Shown here in pieces: positions 43,577-53,187 of a stretch of DNA of 64,000 bases. The stretch's first letter is position 1. Every line of letters begins with the position of its first letter. This DNA is from Actinomycetes bacterium (lineage in GTDB: Bacteria; Actinomycetota; Acidimicrobiia; Acidimicrobiales; Ilumatobacteraceae): the NCBI GenBank assembly GCA_025358125.1, contig JANYKS010000033.1, positions 60,690 to 124,689 on the forward strand, in the 5' to 3' direction. The position numbers and the translations under genes are program-made. The notes beneath the pieces are model-generated. The model had not been told where the DNA came from and did not search any database. It worked only from the letters and a program-made list of their open reading frames with translations.

Positions 43577-44983
43577 CTATCCCCGCTCCCAGTAGCGGCG
43601 AAGTTCCCAATCGGTGACCGTGTGGTTGAATGCGCTCCACTCGGCCTTGGCCATCGTCAGGATGTGATGGTGGACTTCCTCGCCGAAGCATTCCTTGGCG
43701 ATCGAACTGCTGTCCCACAGATCGATCGCATCAGGCATGTTCCATGGGATGCGCGGGATCTCCGGGGCTTCGTAGCCGTTGCCGACGAACGGCGCGCCGA
43801 GTTCTAGTTCGTTGCGGATGCCGTACAGTCCGCCTGCCAATGTGCCGGCAAACGCGAAGTAGCTGTTGGCATCACTGCCGGGTATCCGGCACTCGACGCG
43901 GGTGCCCTTGCCGTGGCCGACGAGGCGATAGCCGAGCGTGCGGTTGTCGATACCCCAGCCGATACCGGTCGGCGCCCACGAACCCAACTGGAACCGCTTG
44001 TAGCTGTTGATCGTCGGTGCCCACAGCAGCGCGAACTCCTGTGAGGTGGCGATCAGCCCGGCGAGGTAATGGCGGAACAGCTTGCTCATGCCGTAATGCT
44101 CGTCGCCGTGCTCACCATGATCCCCTTGTTCGGCGTGGCCGTCGAACAGAGCCTTCTCACCGTCGAGGCTCCACAGACTGGAGTGGATGTGACACGACGA
44201 GCCGGTGTCGTTGAAGTCGTACTTGGCCATGAAGCTGATGCTTCGTCCGCTGAGTGCCGCCATCTCCTTTGCGCCGTTCTTGTAGACGCTGTTGCGGTCG
44301 GCCATCTCGACGGCTGTCGTGTAGTCGAGATTGATCTCGTGCTGGCCACGGCCTGCCTCGCCCTTGCTGAACTCGACCGGCACACCGGCGAGTTCGAGGT
44401 TGCGCCGGAGCTGACCGATGATGTATTCGTCCTTGGTCGTCTGCAGGACGTGATAGTCCTCGAGCCACGGGCTGTGGGGCGTGAGACCGCGGTAGCCCTT
44501 GTCGTGGGCCTCGTCGTAGGTGTCCTTGAACAGGTAGAACTCGATCTCGCTTGCCACCATCGGGAGAAATCCGAGTGCGGCGGCGGCCTCCACCTGGCGG
44601 CGGAGCACGGTGCGTGGAGCGACGCCGATCAGCTCACGCGTCGTCACGTCGTAGAGGTCGCACATGATCATCGCGGTCTTGGGTACCCAGGGAATGATCC
44701 GGATCGTGTCCCAATCGGCGGTCGCGAGCATGTCGCCGTAGCCCTGGTCGTAGCTCGCGAACTTGTAGCCCGGCACCGGGTTGTTGTCCATATCGCAGGC
44801 AATGAGGTAATTGCAGTTCTCGGTGCCTGCATCGGCGACGTTGTCGAGAAAGAACCGCCCTGTCGTTCTCTTGCCGACCAGGCGACCCTGCAGATCGGGG
44901 AACGCCATCAGGACGGTGTCGATCTCGCCGGCCCTGATCTTGGCTTCGAGATCATTCCTCGTGACGTGTACTCGCTCTGACAT
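43577..44983 (-). CDS. Glutamine synthetase family protein (gamma-glutamyl ligase)
   Basis: This is a class I glutamine synthetase-fold enzyme of 468 residues. It has the metal-site EIEFYLFKD, GQHEINLDY, the ATP-site FMAKYDFNDTGSSCHIHSS and the late RVECRIPGSDANSYF segments. The N-terminal beta-grasp part contains MAFPDLQGRLVGKR. It lacks the typical GlnA surroundings and resembles the GlnT/PuuA-like group, so it may ligate glutamate to another amine rather than to ammonia. ATG 44983 or the in-frame ATG at 44992 may be used. Confidence 0.86.
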   Translation of the reverse strand: MSERVHVTRNDLEAKIRAGEIDTVLMAFPDLQGRLVGKRTTGRFFLDNVADAGTENCNYLIACDMDNNPVPGYKFASYDQGYGDMLATADWDTIRIIPWVPKTAMIMCDLYDVTTRELIGVAPRTVLRRQVEAAAALGFLPMVASEIEFYLFKDTYDEAHDKGYRGLTPHSPWLEDYHVLQTTKDEYIIGQLRRNLELAGVPVEFSKGEAGRGQHEINLDYTTAVEMADRNSVYKNGAKEMAALSGRSISFMAKYDFNDTGSSCHIHSSLWSLDGEKALFDGHAEQGDHGEHGDEHYGMSKLFRHYLAGLIATSQEFALLWAPTINSYKRFQLGSWAPTGIGWGIDNRTLGYRLVGHGKGTRVECRIPGSDANSYFAFAGTLAGGLYGIRNELELGAPFVGNGYEAPEIPRIPWNMPDAIDLWDSSSIAKECFGEEVHHHILTMAKAEWSAFNHTVTDWELRRYWERG

Positions 44984-45032
44984 GGCCTGCACTGTAGATC
45001 GGCGACGAGCCAGGTTCTCGCGTCGGGCCGGT

Positions 45033-45554
45033 CTAGGCCTTCTTCTTGATTTCCTTGGCCGGCTTCAACACGCCCTTGGCGAGGGCCTCGTCGAGATAGT
45101 GCTCGGCTTCTTCTGCGCTGACCTTCAGTGCCGGCGCGATTTCGCTGATGAGATTGATCCGGGCCCGTTCGTACATCGTGCGCTCGGCCGCCGACAGTGA
45201 AGCGTCGCGGTTGCGCGCGGCGAGGTTGCGAACGACCTCGGCGACCTGATACACGTCGCCGCTCTTGAGCTTCTCCTGGTGGTTCTTGAACCGCCGGCTC
45301 CAGTTGCTCGGCACCCGTGGGTCGGCTTTGGACAGCACCGACACGAGGTCTTCGAGCTCATCGGGGGAAACCGGCGGGCGAACTCCGACGTCGGCGGCAC
45401 GCGCCACCGGCACCGACAGTGTCATCTCGTTGATGATCGTGCGCAGGATGAGGTATTCCTGCGTCTCGCCGAAGGCAACGACCTTCTTTGTGCCCTGCAC
45501 CAGACATGCGCCGTGCTGGGGGTAGATGACGGTGTCGCCCTTTTTGAACTTCAC
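45033..45554 (-). CDS. carD: CarD-family RNA polymerase-binding regulator
   Basis: This is a 173-residue global regulator that stabilises RNA polymerase open complexes, notably at rRNA promoters. The N-terminal Tudor-like RNA-polymerase-interaction domain (FKKGDTVIYPQHGACLV, about 3-60) is followed by a basic helical DNA-binding domain with the NWSRRFKNHQEKLKSGD segment; the tryptophan that wedges into DNA is near residue 84. The start is a GTG at 45554. It lies 99 bases from the rdgB stop, in the same direction. CarD is typical of Actinobacteria and some other phyla. Confidence 0.94.
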   Translation of the reverse strand: MKFKKGDTVIYPQHGACLVQGTKKVVAFGETQEYLILRTIINEMTLSVPVARAADVGVRPPVSPDELEDLVSVLSKADPRVPSNWSRRFKNHQEKLKSGDVYQVAEVVRNLAARNRDASLSAAERTMYERARINLISEIAPALKVSAEEAEHYLDEALAKGVLKPAKEIKKKA

Positions 45555-45653
45555 GCGGGTACCTCACGAATCTCTGTTGGGGGATGGCTCCACAGCGGTG
45601 CCGGGGGGACCGGAGTCGCACCAACAGTGATCCAAAGGGTAAGGGTTTTCGGG

Positions 45654-46277
45654 TCAATTTCCTCTGTCTGGTGTGGCTGTTCGGCCTTGGGAATCGAGAG
45701 AGGTGAGTGCCGCGACGAGGCCTCGCAAGGCCCGCCCCCGATGCGACAACCGGTTCTTGTCTGCCTCGCTCATCTGCGCGAACGTTCCACCGTCGCCGTC
45801 GGCAGGAATGAACAGTGGGTCGTAGCCGAAGCCGCGCTCGCCCTGCTCGTGCTCTGCGATCCAACCCTCGCAGACACCCTCCACGGCGAGTTCGCGGCCG
45901 TCCGGCCAAACGATCATCGCGACGGTCCTGAACCGCGCCGAGCGTTGCCCGAACGCAACGTCGGCGAGCACGCTGAGCATTTTGCTGCGGTTGTCGGCGT
46001 AGCTGCAGCCCTCGCCGGCGAAGCGGGCGGTGTAGACACCCGGTTCGCCACCGAGCGCGTCGACCTCCAGTCCGGTGTCGTCGCTGATCGCCGCGATCCC
46101 CGTCGCCGAGCACACCGCAGCCGCCTTCAAACGGGCGTTGCCGATCAGGGTCGGCGCGTCCTCGACGACATCGGGCACGTCGGCCGGGCGAGGCAGCAGT
46201 TCGACAACACCGTCGAGCAGGGCCGCGATCTCGGCGACCTTGTCCGGGTTCGCCGACGCGCACACGAATCGGTGCAT
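45654..46277 (-). CDS. rdgB: dITP/XTP pyrophosphatase (RdgB/HAM1)
   Basis: This is a 207-residue house-cleaning enzyme that hydrolyses dITP and XTP to keep deaminated purines out of DNA. The family signatures are ASANPDKVAEI at the start, SDDTGLEVDALGGEPGVYTARF, and ERGFGYDPLFIP. The C-terminal Ser/His in the NRLSHRGRALR region completes the active site. It follows rph by 12 bases in a murI-rph-rdgB run, a common actinobacterial arrangement. Confidence 0.94.
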   Translation of the reverse strand: MHRFVCASANPDKVAEIAALLDGVVELLPRPADVPDVVEDAPTLIGNARLKAAAVCSATGIAAISDDTGLEVDALGGEPGVYTARFAGEGCSYADNRSKMLSVLADVAFGQRSARFRTVAMIVWPDGRELAVEGVCEGWIAEHEQGERGFGYDPLFIPADGDGGTFAQMSEADKNRLSHRGRALRGLVAALTSLDSQGRTATPDRGN

Positions 46278-46289
46278 GTGATCGGCCCT

Positions 46290-47066
46290 TTACCGGCCGA
46301 GCTTGCGGAACGCCGGCGGCGACGCGATCATCTCCGCCTGGAGAGCCATGATCTCGGCCAGCCCGCCTTCGGCCAGGGCGAGCATTTGATCGAGTTCACC
46401 GCGGCTGAACGGCGCACCCTCGGCCGTGCCCTGCACCTCGCCGAATTGGGGTGCTGACGGCTGGCCGCCGACCGAGGCGATGCGTTGGAGCATCACCACG
46501 TTCATGTCGACCTCGGCCCTGCTGTCTTCGGCATAGGGCAGGTCGAGCACCGGCGTTCCGCCGACGACGCCGACGCTGATCGCGGAACAGAACGAGTGCA
46601 GCGGCTGCGCGCTGATCGACTTGTTCTGCACGAGTCGGGTCAGCGCGTCGTGCAATGCGAGATAGCCGCCGCAGATGCTCGCCGTCCTCGTGCCGCCATC
46701 GGCCTGGAGCACGTCGCAGTCGACGACGACCTGGCGTTCGCCGAGCAGGCGCATGTCGCAGGCAGCGCGCAGCGAGCGCCCGATGAGACGCTGGATCTCG
46801 ACCGTGCGCCCGCTCTGCTTGCCCTTGGCAGCCTCGCGATCGACACGTTCCGGCGAGGAGCCGGGCAGCATCGAGTACTCGGCGGTCACCCATCCCTTGC
46901 CCTTGCCCTTCATCCACCGCGGCACGTCCTCATCGATGCTGGCCGTGCACAGCACGCGAGTACGCCCGAAGCTGACGAGGATGCTTCCGGCCGCCATGTC
47001 GGTGTAGTCGCGCTCGAACGTGATCGGGCGCAGATCGTTTGGCTCACGACCATCGGGACGCGGCAT
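46290..47066 (-). CDS. rph: Ribonuclease PH
   Basis: This phosphorolytic 3'-5' exoribonuclease trims tRNA 3' ends and acts as a hexamer. The 258 residues begin with [20 protein letters not shown]. They contain the phosphate-binding [17 protein letters not shown] and [17 protein letters not shown], and the metal-site [15 protein letters not shown]. It lies 35 bases after murI and 12 before rdgB. Confidence 0.96.
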   Translation of the reverse strand: MPRPDGREPNDLRPITFERDYTDMAAGSILVSFGRTRVLCTASIDEDVPRWMKGKGKGWVTAEYSMLPGSSPERVDREAAKGKQSGRTVEIQRLIGRSLRAACDMRLLGERQVVVDCDVLQADGGTRTASICGGYLALHDALTRLVQNKSISAQPLHSFCSAISVGVVGGTPVLDLPYAEDSRAEVDMNVVMLQRIASVGGQPSAPQFGEVQGTAEGAPFSRGELDQMLALAEGGLAEIMALQAEMIASPPAFRKLGR

Positions 47067-47101
47067 GACAACTCCTTTTGTTACGGATCGGTTGGGGACC
47101 G

Positions 47102-47926
47102 TTACTCAGCTGGTTGATCGGTAGTTGGCGGCGCCCAGGCCTCGGCTTGGGCGAGTTCGGGACCGAACAGCCGACGACCGAGGTCGGCGAACCAGCCGAT
47201 GTCGCCGCTCGACAAGAACTGGTGCTCCGCAACGTCGTTCGACGGCTGACGGAGCAGGCCCATCGCGCCGAGCTGTTCGCGGGCGACGAACGCGGTCTCG
47301 TCGGCGCTGCTGACGAGCGTGACCGAAGGACCCATTGCCTGGCCGATCACCCGCGCAAGGTACGGGTAGTGGGTGCAGCCGAGCAGCAAGGTATCCACGC
47401 CGGCGGCCTTGACGGGCGCGAGCATCCTGTCGGCGAGGATCGCGATCTCGTCGCCGCTCGTCTGGCCCCGCTCGACGAACTCGACGAAGCCTGGGCATGC
47501 CGCGGTCGTGAGCACGACCGGCACCCGGGTGTGCGCGACCGCCCGGTCGTATGCGCCCGACATCACGGTGCCGACGGTTCCGATCACGCCGACGCGGCCA
47601 TTGCGGGTCGCGGCAACGAGAGCCTTCGCGCCGGGCTCGATGACCCCGATCACCGGCACCGGTAATTCGGTGACGAGATCGTCGAGCGCGGCGGCGGCCG
47701 CTGTGTTGCATGCAACCACGATCGCCTTCGCGTCGTAGTCCTTGACCAGGCTCCACGCCAACTGGCGGGCGAACTTGCGCACCTCGGACTGCGGTTTCGA
47801 GCCGTATGGATATCGCCCGGTGTCGCCGATGTAGACGATGTCCTCGTGCGGCAGCAGATCGATCACGGCGCGGGCGACCGTCAATCCTCCGAAACCCGAG
47901 TCGAACATGCCGATAGGACGGTCCAT
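47102..47926 (-). CDS. murI: Glutamate racemase
   Basis: This enzyme makes D-glutamate for peptidoglycan. The 274-residue protein opens with [16 protein letters not shown], has one catalytic cysteine in [12 protein letters not shown] and the other in [11 protein letters not shown], and the [14 protein letters not shown] segment between. ATG 47926 is the family start; the longer open frame comes from the upstream repeat-rich gap. The same-direction rph and rdgB genes follow. Confidence 0.95.
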   Translation of the reverse strand: MDRPIGMFDSGFGGLTVARAVIDLLPHEDIVYIGDTGRYPYGSKPQSEVRKFARQLAWSLVKDYDAKAIVVACNTAAAAALDDLVTELPVPVIGVIEPGAKALVAATRNGRVGVIGTVGTVMSGAYDRAVAHTRVPVVLTTAACPGFVEFVERGQTSGDEIAILADRMLAPVKAAGVDTLLLGCTHYPYLARVIGQAMGPSVTLVSSADETAFVAREQLGAMGLLRQPSNDVAEHQFLSSGDIGWFADLGRRLFGPELAQAEAWAPPTTDQPAE

Positions 47927-47996
47927 AACGCAAGACAGGTTACGCAGGTGGGCCGCTACGCGTGTGTCACCGGACCCGCGACATGAAGCCCGCGCC

Positions 47997-48041
47997 AGGA
48001 AGTCTGCGTCAGCAAGTCCGCGACAGGAAGTCCGCGTCAGC
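47997..48041. repeat. 28-bp-spaced direct repeat before murI
   Basis: AGGAAGT(C/T)(C/T)GCGTCAGC occurs at 47997 and again at 48025, with related GCGACA/GGAAG copies between. The second copy contains the CPBP gene stop codon. It looks like a short tandem duplication at the gene edge. Confidence 0.55.
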
Positions 48042-48759
48042 GAGCTCGGGCCACGAACCACGCGATGGTGAAGCCGATCGAATTCGTGGCGACGTGACCG
48101 AGCATCGACGCGAACACGCTGCGCGCCCTGTAGCGGATCAGGCACAACCACAACCCTGCCAACGTCGTACCGACGACGGCGAACAGCACGGCAACCGTCT
48201 TGCCACCGACACCGCTGCCGAACACGTCGTGGGCCACGGGGTTGACGTTGTTGATGTTCAGCGCCGGCAGTACGTGCCACAGCCCGAACAGGATCGACGC
48301 GTAGAAGGACCCGCGGACTGTGCCTGCGCGCTTCGCGAACAGCCCGGGCAGCACGGAGCGGAACGCGATTTCCTCGAGCACCACCGTGCCGAGCGGGATC
48401 CGGATCAACGCCTGATAGATCACCGTGCCGACGCCGGTTTCAACTCGCTTGTCCTCGAACAGCTTGTTGACCGCTGGCATCGCCAGACCCATCAGCAAGA
48501 CGGCGGTCGTGACGACGACGAGCACCATCCCGAAACGAAGCCCCCGTCTCCACTCCCCCAGTCCCAACCCGGCGTTGCCGACGTAGTGGCGGGCCAGCCA
48601 GACCAGCAGTGCGGCGACCGCGAGGTTCCACGGCACGTACATCCAGGCCTGCAGGACCCGATTCGACATCGCGTTTGCGACCGCAAGGATCACGACGGCC
48701 GCAGCCGTCGCCCATCCGAGAGTGACGCGTGTGTCCTCTTCCAGCGCAATACGCTCCAT
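48037..48759 (-). CDS. CPBP-family intramembrane metalloprotease
   Basis: This 240-residue polytopic protein is of the CAAX-protease/bacteriocin-processing (CPBP, Abi) family. The motif-1 double glutamate is in VVLEEIAFRSVLPG, motif 2 is FGLWHVLPALN, and a third histidine motif is near GHVATNSIGF. These are the expected zinc ligands within membrane helices. The target protein is unknown. Its ATG is only five bases from the GTG of the divergent acyltransferase gene, so promoters must overlap the neighbours, or one start is set too far upstream. Confidence 0.85.
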   Translation of the reverse strand: MERIALEEDTRVTLGWATAAAVVILAVANAMSNRVLQAWMYVPWNLAVAALLVWLARHYVGNAGLGLGEWRRGLRFGMVLVVVTTAVLLMGLAMPAVNKLFEDKRVETGVGTVIYQALIRIPLGTVVLEEIAFRSVLPGLFAKRAGTVRGSFYASILFGLWHVLPALNINNVNPVAHDVFGSGVGGKTVAVLFAVVGTTLAGLWLCLIRYRARSVFASMLGHVATNSIGFTIAWFVARAR

Positions 48760-48764
48760 CACCA

Positions 48765-49898
48765 GTGACTGACAGTACCCAAGTGGCCAACGTCCAGAGC
48801 GACGGGCGCAACCACTACGTCGATCTCCTGCGCGCCCTTAGCCTGCTCGTCGTCGTTGCTTGGCACTGGGTCTTCACGATCATCATCTGGCGCGAAGACG
48901 GTCCGCACGCCACCAATCCGATCGGTTTCACAAGGGGACTCTTCTTCGCGACCTGGTTGCTGCAAGTGATGCCACTGTTCTTCTACGTCGGCGGCTACAG
49001 CCACCTCAAGGCATGGGAACGGGCGCGCGGGCGCGGGCAATCGATCTGGCATTTCGTGTGGGTCCAGCTCAAGCGCCTCGCCATTCCGGCGCTCGCGCTG
49101 CTCGGCGTCTGGATCGCACTCGGCATCATCCTCGGCAACGTATTCGACCTGCAATGGATCGCCAAGGCCGTGTTGCTCGTCGTGAGCCCGCTGTGGTTCA
49201 TCGCGGTCTACCTGATGCTGGTGTTGATGCTGCCGATGTTTCTCTGGCTCCATCGCCGATTCGACTCGATCGTACTCGTCTGGTTCGCGGGACTCGCCGG
49301 CATCGTCGACATCCTCCGCTTCCGCTACGGGTACGACTGGCTCGGCCTCGCCAACATGATCTTCGTCTGGGGCTTGTGCCATCAGTTGGGGTTCTTCTAC
49401 GACCGGATCGTGGCTGCCGCGCGGCGCACCGACTGGAGCCTGCTGTATGCCGGGTTGTTCGGCCTTTCGCTGCTGGTCCTGTCGCGTCTGTATCCCGGTT
49501 CGATGGTCGGCATTCCTGGTCAGCGTTCCAACATGGCGCCACCGACGCTCTGCATCGTCGCTCTGATGATGTTCCAAGCAGGCGTCGCCGAGGTGATCAG
49601 GCCGAGGCTTGAGCCTCGGCTCACGCGAGAGCGATGGTCGCGCTTCAATGCACTCATCAACAGGTTCTCGATGCCGCTGTTCCTCTTCCACACCACCGGC
49701 ATGGCCCTGCAGCGCGCCGTCAGCTATGCCCTCGCGGGTCATCGCAACGAAGCGACCAGGCCGACCGGATGGTGGTGGCTGTCGAGGCCGCTCGCGGTAG
49801 TGGGTCCTTTGCTGTTCACCCTCCCGGTGATCTATTTGTTCGGGCGGCGCTGGGTGAAGCCGGCAAAGACCACTGCTCCGACCGCATCAGCCGCATAG
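48765..49898 (+). CDS. Acyltransferase family 3 membrane protein
   Basis: This 377-residue protein has about ten hydrophobic spans. The first span begins with the family motif HYVDLLRALSLLVVVAWHW, whose Arg-Ala and His are conserved in O-acetyl/acyl transferases of wall polymers, sugars or antibiotics. Other features are VGGYSHL and FLFHTTGM. The substrate is unknown. The GTG at 48765 is used; the frame is open to 48729 within the divergent CPBP gene. An EamA transporter gene follows after 11 bases, so they may be coupled. Confidence 0.82.
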   Translation: MTDSTQVANVQSDGRNHYVDLLRALSLLVVVAWHWVFTIIIWREDGPHATNPIGFTRGLFFATWLLQVMPLFFYVGGYSHLKAWERARGRGQSIWHFVWVQLKRLAIPALALLGVWIALGIILGNVFDLQWIAKAVLLVVSPLWFIAVYLMLVLMLPMFLWLHRRFDSIVLVWFAGLAGIVDILRFRYGYDWLGLANMIFVWGLCHQLGFFYDRIVAAARRTDWSLLYAGLFGLSLLVLSRLYPGSMVGIPGQRSNMAPPTLCIVALMMFQAGVAEVIRPRLEPRLTRERWSRFNALINRFSMPLFLFHTTGMALQRAVSYALAGHRNEATRPTGWWWLSRPLAVVGPLLFTLPVIYLFGRRWVKPAKTTAPTASAA

Positions 49899-49909
49899 TC
49901 TTCTCGCTC

Positions 49910-50740
49910 GTGCTCACCGCAACACTGCTCGCCCTCGGGGCGGCCGTGCTGCACGCCGGTTGGAATCTGGCGGTCAAGAAGACCCCCCACGAGCGCTTCA
50001 TCGCGCTCTGGGCGCAATTCGGCTTCGGCGGCTTGGTCGCCACGATCGCGCTCGTCGTCACCGGCGGGATGGCGGCTGATGGCTGGAAGTGGGCGGCACT
50101 GTCAGGGGGTGTCCACCTGCCGTACACGCTCCTGCTCGCACGGGCGTACAGCCACGGCGACTTCTCCCAGGTGTATCCGATCGCGAGAGGTGGGGGCGCG
50201 TTCTTGGCCGCGATCGGCGGCGTCATCCTGCTCGGCGACCACGTCAACGCGTGGGGCATCGTCGCGATCATCACCATCGCCGGCGGCCTCAGTCTGCTCG
50301 CCGGCAGGGCGAGGGGGCCGGCCGTGCTCACGGCAATCGGTGTCTCGCTGACGATCTGTGTCTACACGCTCCTCGACAGCAAGGGCTCGCGTGTCACCGA
50401 CAAGCTCGGTTACGGATTCGCGACCGCGATGATGACGACGGTGTCGCTGTCCGCCTACGGAATCGTCACCGGTCGTGTCGCGGCACTGCGAGTCGCCGTC
50501 CGGGTCGATTGGCTCCGATTCATGATCACCGGGCTCGCCTCGCTGATCACGTACACGATGGTGCTCGTCGCCGTGCGCTACGCCTCGGTCGGCTACGTCG
50601 CCGCGCTCCGCGAATCAAGCGTCCTGCTGGCCGCGCTCGTCGGGTGGAAGTACCTCGGCGAGAGTGATTCCAGGCGCCGCCTCACCGCCTCGGCGATCGT
50701 GCTCACCGGCCTCGTGCTGCTCGTGATCCTTGGCCGCTGA
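49910..50740 (+). CDS. EamA/DMT-family transporter
   Basis: This is a 276-residue drug/metabolite-transporter-superfamily exporter with about ten predicted spans in two EamA repeats. Examples are the LALGAAVLHAGWNL opening and the LLARAYSHGDFSQVYPIARGGGAFLAAIGG repeat junction, which is typical. GTG 49910 starts the first span, 11 bases after the acyltransferase stop. The solute cannot be predicted. Confidence 0.82.
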   Translation: MLTATLLALGAAVLHAGWNLAVKKTPHERFIALWAQFGFGGLVATIALVVTGGMAADGWKWAALSGGVHLPYTLLLARAYSHGDFSQVYPIARGGGAFLAAIGGVILLGDHVNAWGIVAIITIAGGLSLLAGRARGPAVLTAIGVSLTICVYTLLDSKGSRVTDKLGYGFATAMMTTVSLSAYGIVTGRVAALRVAVRVDWLRFMITGLASLITYTMVLVAVRYASVGYVAALRESSVLLAALVGWKYLGESDSRRRLTASAIVLTGLVLLVILGR

Positions 50741-50778
50741 AGCGGTCAGGAATCGCGCCGAAACCCGTCTGATGTAAT

Positions 50779-50813
50779 GCCAGGACGTCAGGCCAGGACG
50801 TCAGGCCAGGACG
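50779..50813. repeat. 13-bp tandem repeat at the ribF 3' end
   Basis: GCCAGGACGTCAG is repeated 2.7 times (50779, 50792, 50805). The ribF stop codon (on the minus strand, 50803-50801) lies inside the second unit, so the duplication has touched the C-terminus of the protein. Confidence 0.75.
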
Positions 50814-51742
50814 GCTCTGGCGTGCTCGATGTCGTGCTTGAGTTGGATGATCAACGCATCGATGCCGTCGAATTTGCGCTCGCTGCGCAGGAAGTGTGCG
50901 AACCGCACGTGCGCCGGCTCGCCGTAGAGGTCACCGTCGAAGTCGAGCAGGTGGGCCTCGAGCAGCGAGTGATCGGCATGTTCGTAGAACGTCGGTCGGC
51001 GTCCGAGGTTGATCGCACACGGGTGGATCTCGCCATTGGGGCGCTCGTAAAAGCCGGCGTACACGCCATCGGCCGGGACACAAACCTTGTTGGGGACCTC
51101 GACGTTGGCCGTCGGGAAACCGAGCAGACGGCCGCGCTGATCGCCCTTGACGACCTTGCCACGCGCCTCGAACGGATGGCCGATCATCTCGGCGGCAAGC
51201 TCGACCTGGCCACCGGCGAGTGCCCGACGGATGGCCGTCGAACTGATCGGCTCTTCGACCCCATCGGCGCGGGCCAGCAGAGCCCGCGGATACACGTCGA
51301 AGTCGTTGCTCAGACCGAGGTCGTGCAACAGCGCGACATTGCCGGTGCGCTGCCTGCCGAAATGGAAGTCTTCACCGACCACGACGGTCCGGGTAGCGAG
51401 GCAATGGACGAGCACTCGCTCGACGAAGTCGGTTGCGCTCTCGAACGACTGTGCTTCGTCGAAGCGCACGACAGCAGTCGCGTCGACCCCCGTTGCCGCA
51501 AGCAGTTCGAGCTTCTGTTCGAGATCGGTGAGCAGATTCGGCGCTGATTCGGGGCGCACCACGCTCGCTGGGTGACGATCGAACGTCACCACCACCGAAC
51601 GGCAGGCGTGCTGCGCGGCCAGTTGCTTGACCTCTTCGATCACCGCCTGATGGCCGAGATGGACGCCGTCGTAGGCGCCGATCGTGATGACGGACCGCTC
51701 GCCGGGCCACGGGGATTCAGAGAGATCAGTGATCACCTGCAC
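50801..51742 (-). CDS. ribF: Bifunctional riboflavin kinase/FAD synthetase
   Basis: This enzyme makes FMN and FAD from riboflavin and ATP. The N-terminal nucleotidyltransferase domain (about residues 10-170) has SVITIGAYDGVHLGHQ and, later, EEPISSTAIRRAL. The C-terminal riboflavin-kinase domain has KGDQRGRLLGFPTANVEVP and AINLGRRPTF. GTG 51742 (313 residues) is close to the family start; the tool frame runs further up with no family match. It is the last gene of the translation-related operon, 93 bases after truB. Confidence 0.92.
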   Translation of the reverse strand: MQVITDLSESPWPGERSVITIGAYDGVHLGHQAVIEEVKQLAAQHACRSVVVTFDRHPASVVRPESAPNLLTDLEQKLELLAATGVDATAVVRFDEAQSFESATDFVERVLVHCLATRTVVVGEDFHFGRQRTGNVALLHDLGLSNDFDVYPRALLARADGVEEPISSTAIRRALAGGQVELAAEMIGHPFEARGKVVKGDQRGRLLGFPTANVEVPNKVCVPADGVYAGFYERPNGEIHPCAINLGRRPTFYEHADHSLLEAHLLDFDGDLYGEPAHVRFAHFLRSERKFDGIDALIIQLKHDIEHARAVLA

Positions 51743-51835
51743 GACGAACGACGCTAGCCGGATCAGGACACGTCGGCACTGCCGAGCCGACATCACGACA
51801 ACCCCCGACTCGTCTTGAGTGAACAGATCACGCGT

Positions 51836-52708
51836 TCAGGCGCCGACGAGCACCACCACCGGCTTGGCCTCGCCGCTCCCGAACGGCTCGTACACGGCGA
51901 GCAAGTCACCACCGTCCGCGAACACCGCCCACGGACCGTCGCCGCTCCACGCCGGTAGGACACGGCCATGAGCGACCAGATCGGCCGTCGCAGCATCGAC
52001 TGTGACCGGCGCCAGGTGCTCGACGGCGGCTGCAACCGGCAACAGCGTGGCCGCGTGAGGTGGTTGCGCCGAGTCGAGCGTGAACCGTCCGACGCGGGTG
52101 CGGCGCAGGTTGCGCAGGTGCGCACCGCCACCGAGCAGTCGACCGAGATCGTCGGCGAGCGTGCGGATGTAGGTGCCCGACGAACAGTCGACGCTTGCGC
52201 GTAGTACCAGTGGATCGTCGGTTGCTTCGATTTCGAATCGGCTGACCGTGACGGGCCGGGCCTGACGCTCGATCTCGATGCCCTCGCGCGCCAATTCGTG
52301 CAGGCGGCGGCCGTCGACCCTGAGCGCCGACACCATCGGCGGAACCTGCATGATGTCGCCGGTCAACTGTTCGCCGGCGATCGCTCGAGCCTGGGCCAAG
52401 GTGACGCCGCTCATGTCGAATGTGGCGGTGATCGCGCCGGCGGCATCGAGCGTGGACGTGGAGCTGCCGAGCACGATCTCGCCGACGTATGACTTGTCGC
52501 AGCCGCTGAGGAAGCGCATCAACCGTGTTGCGTTGCCGACGGCGACGACCAGCACGCCGGTGGCATCGGGATCGAGCGTGCCGGCGTGTCCGATGCGCCT
52601 CTCGGCGAAGTGCCGGCGCAGCAGGTTGACGACATCGTGGCTCGTGACGCCCGCGGGCTTGTCGATCACCGCCATGCCGTGAACGGTGGGCGGCCTACGC
52701 CTCGCCAT
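51836..52708 (-). CDS. truB: tRNA pseudouridine(55) synthase
   Basis: This enzyme makes pseudouridine-55 in the T-loop of most tRNAs. The 290 residues include GMAVIDKPAGVTSHDVV, the catalytic-aspartate motif HAGTLDPDATGVLVV near residue 45, RVDGRRLHELAREG and SSGTYIRTLADDLG. The C-terminal PUA-like part is short. ATG 52708 overlaps the rbfA stop by 14 bases. Confidence 0.95.
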   Translation of the reverse strand: MARRRPPTVHGMAVIDKPAGVTSHDVVNLLRRHFAERRIGHAGTLDPDATGVLVVAVGNATRLMRFLSGCDKSYVGEIVLGSSTSTLDAAGAITATFDMSGVTLAQARAIAGEQLTGDIMQVPPMVSALRVDGRRLHELAREGIEIERQARPVTVSRFEIEATDDPLVLRASVDCSSGTYIRTLADDLGRLLGGGAHLRNLRRTRVGRFTLDSAQPPHAATLLPVAAAVEHLAPVTVDAATADLVAHGRVLPAWSGDGPWAVFADGGDLLAVYEPFGSGEAKPVVVLVGA

Positions 52709-53108
52709 TGGCTTCGACGTGGACTGCCGGGCTCGGGTTGTCGCGGAGGATCTTCTCGATCCGCTCGGCAGCTCGGATCACTTGGTCCGGGCGGAACTCG
52801 AGGATGGGGGTCTTCTTCGACCTGATTTGGCGGGCGACCGAACCCTGCAGCCGGACCCGGTGATGGGCAAGCGCGGCGAGGATCTCGGCATCGCCTTGCT
52901 CGCCACGTAGTGAGTCGAAGAACACGATCGCGCGGTTCATCTCCGCATCGACATCGATCGAGGTGATCGTGACGAGATCGAGTTTCTCGTCGTCGATGGC
53001 AGTCAGCTCCTCGGCGATCACCTGCCGCAGCGATTGATTGAGGCGGGCCTCACGCGGGTATCGGTGCTGGCTCGGCGCGCTGGCCCGTTTGCGAGGTTGC
53101 TTGCTCAT
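52695..53108 (-). CDS. rbfA: Ribosome-binding factor A
   Basis: This 137-residue KH-domain protein helps mature the 30S subunit and adapts cells to cold. The central region (SLRQVIAEELTAI ... LVTITSIDVDAEMNRAIVFFDSL) and the KKTPILEFRPDQ end strand are typical. An Arg/Lys-rich N-terminal extension precedes the domain. It is followed with overlap by truB. Confidence 0.93.
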   Translation of the reverse strand: MSKQPRKRASAPSQHRYPREARLNQSLRQVIAEELTAIDDEKLDLVTITSIDVDAEMNRAIVFFDSLRGEQGDAEILAALAHHRVRLQGSVARQIRSKKTPILEFRPDQVIRAAERIEKILRDNPSPAVHVEANGEA

Positions 53109-53187
53109 CTGGGCATTCTAGCTGCCGCGATGAAAGCCCTCCGGCGTGGTTTCCGGATGCCGGTACCGGATGCTCGAATCACTTGAC

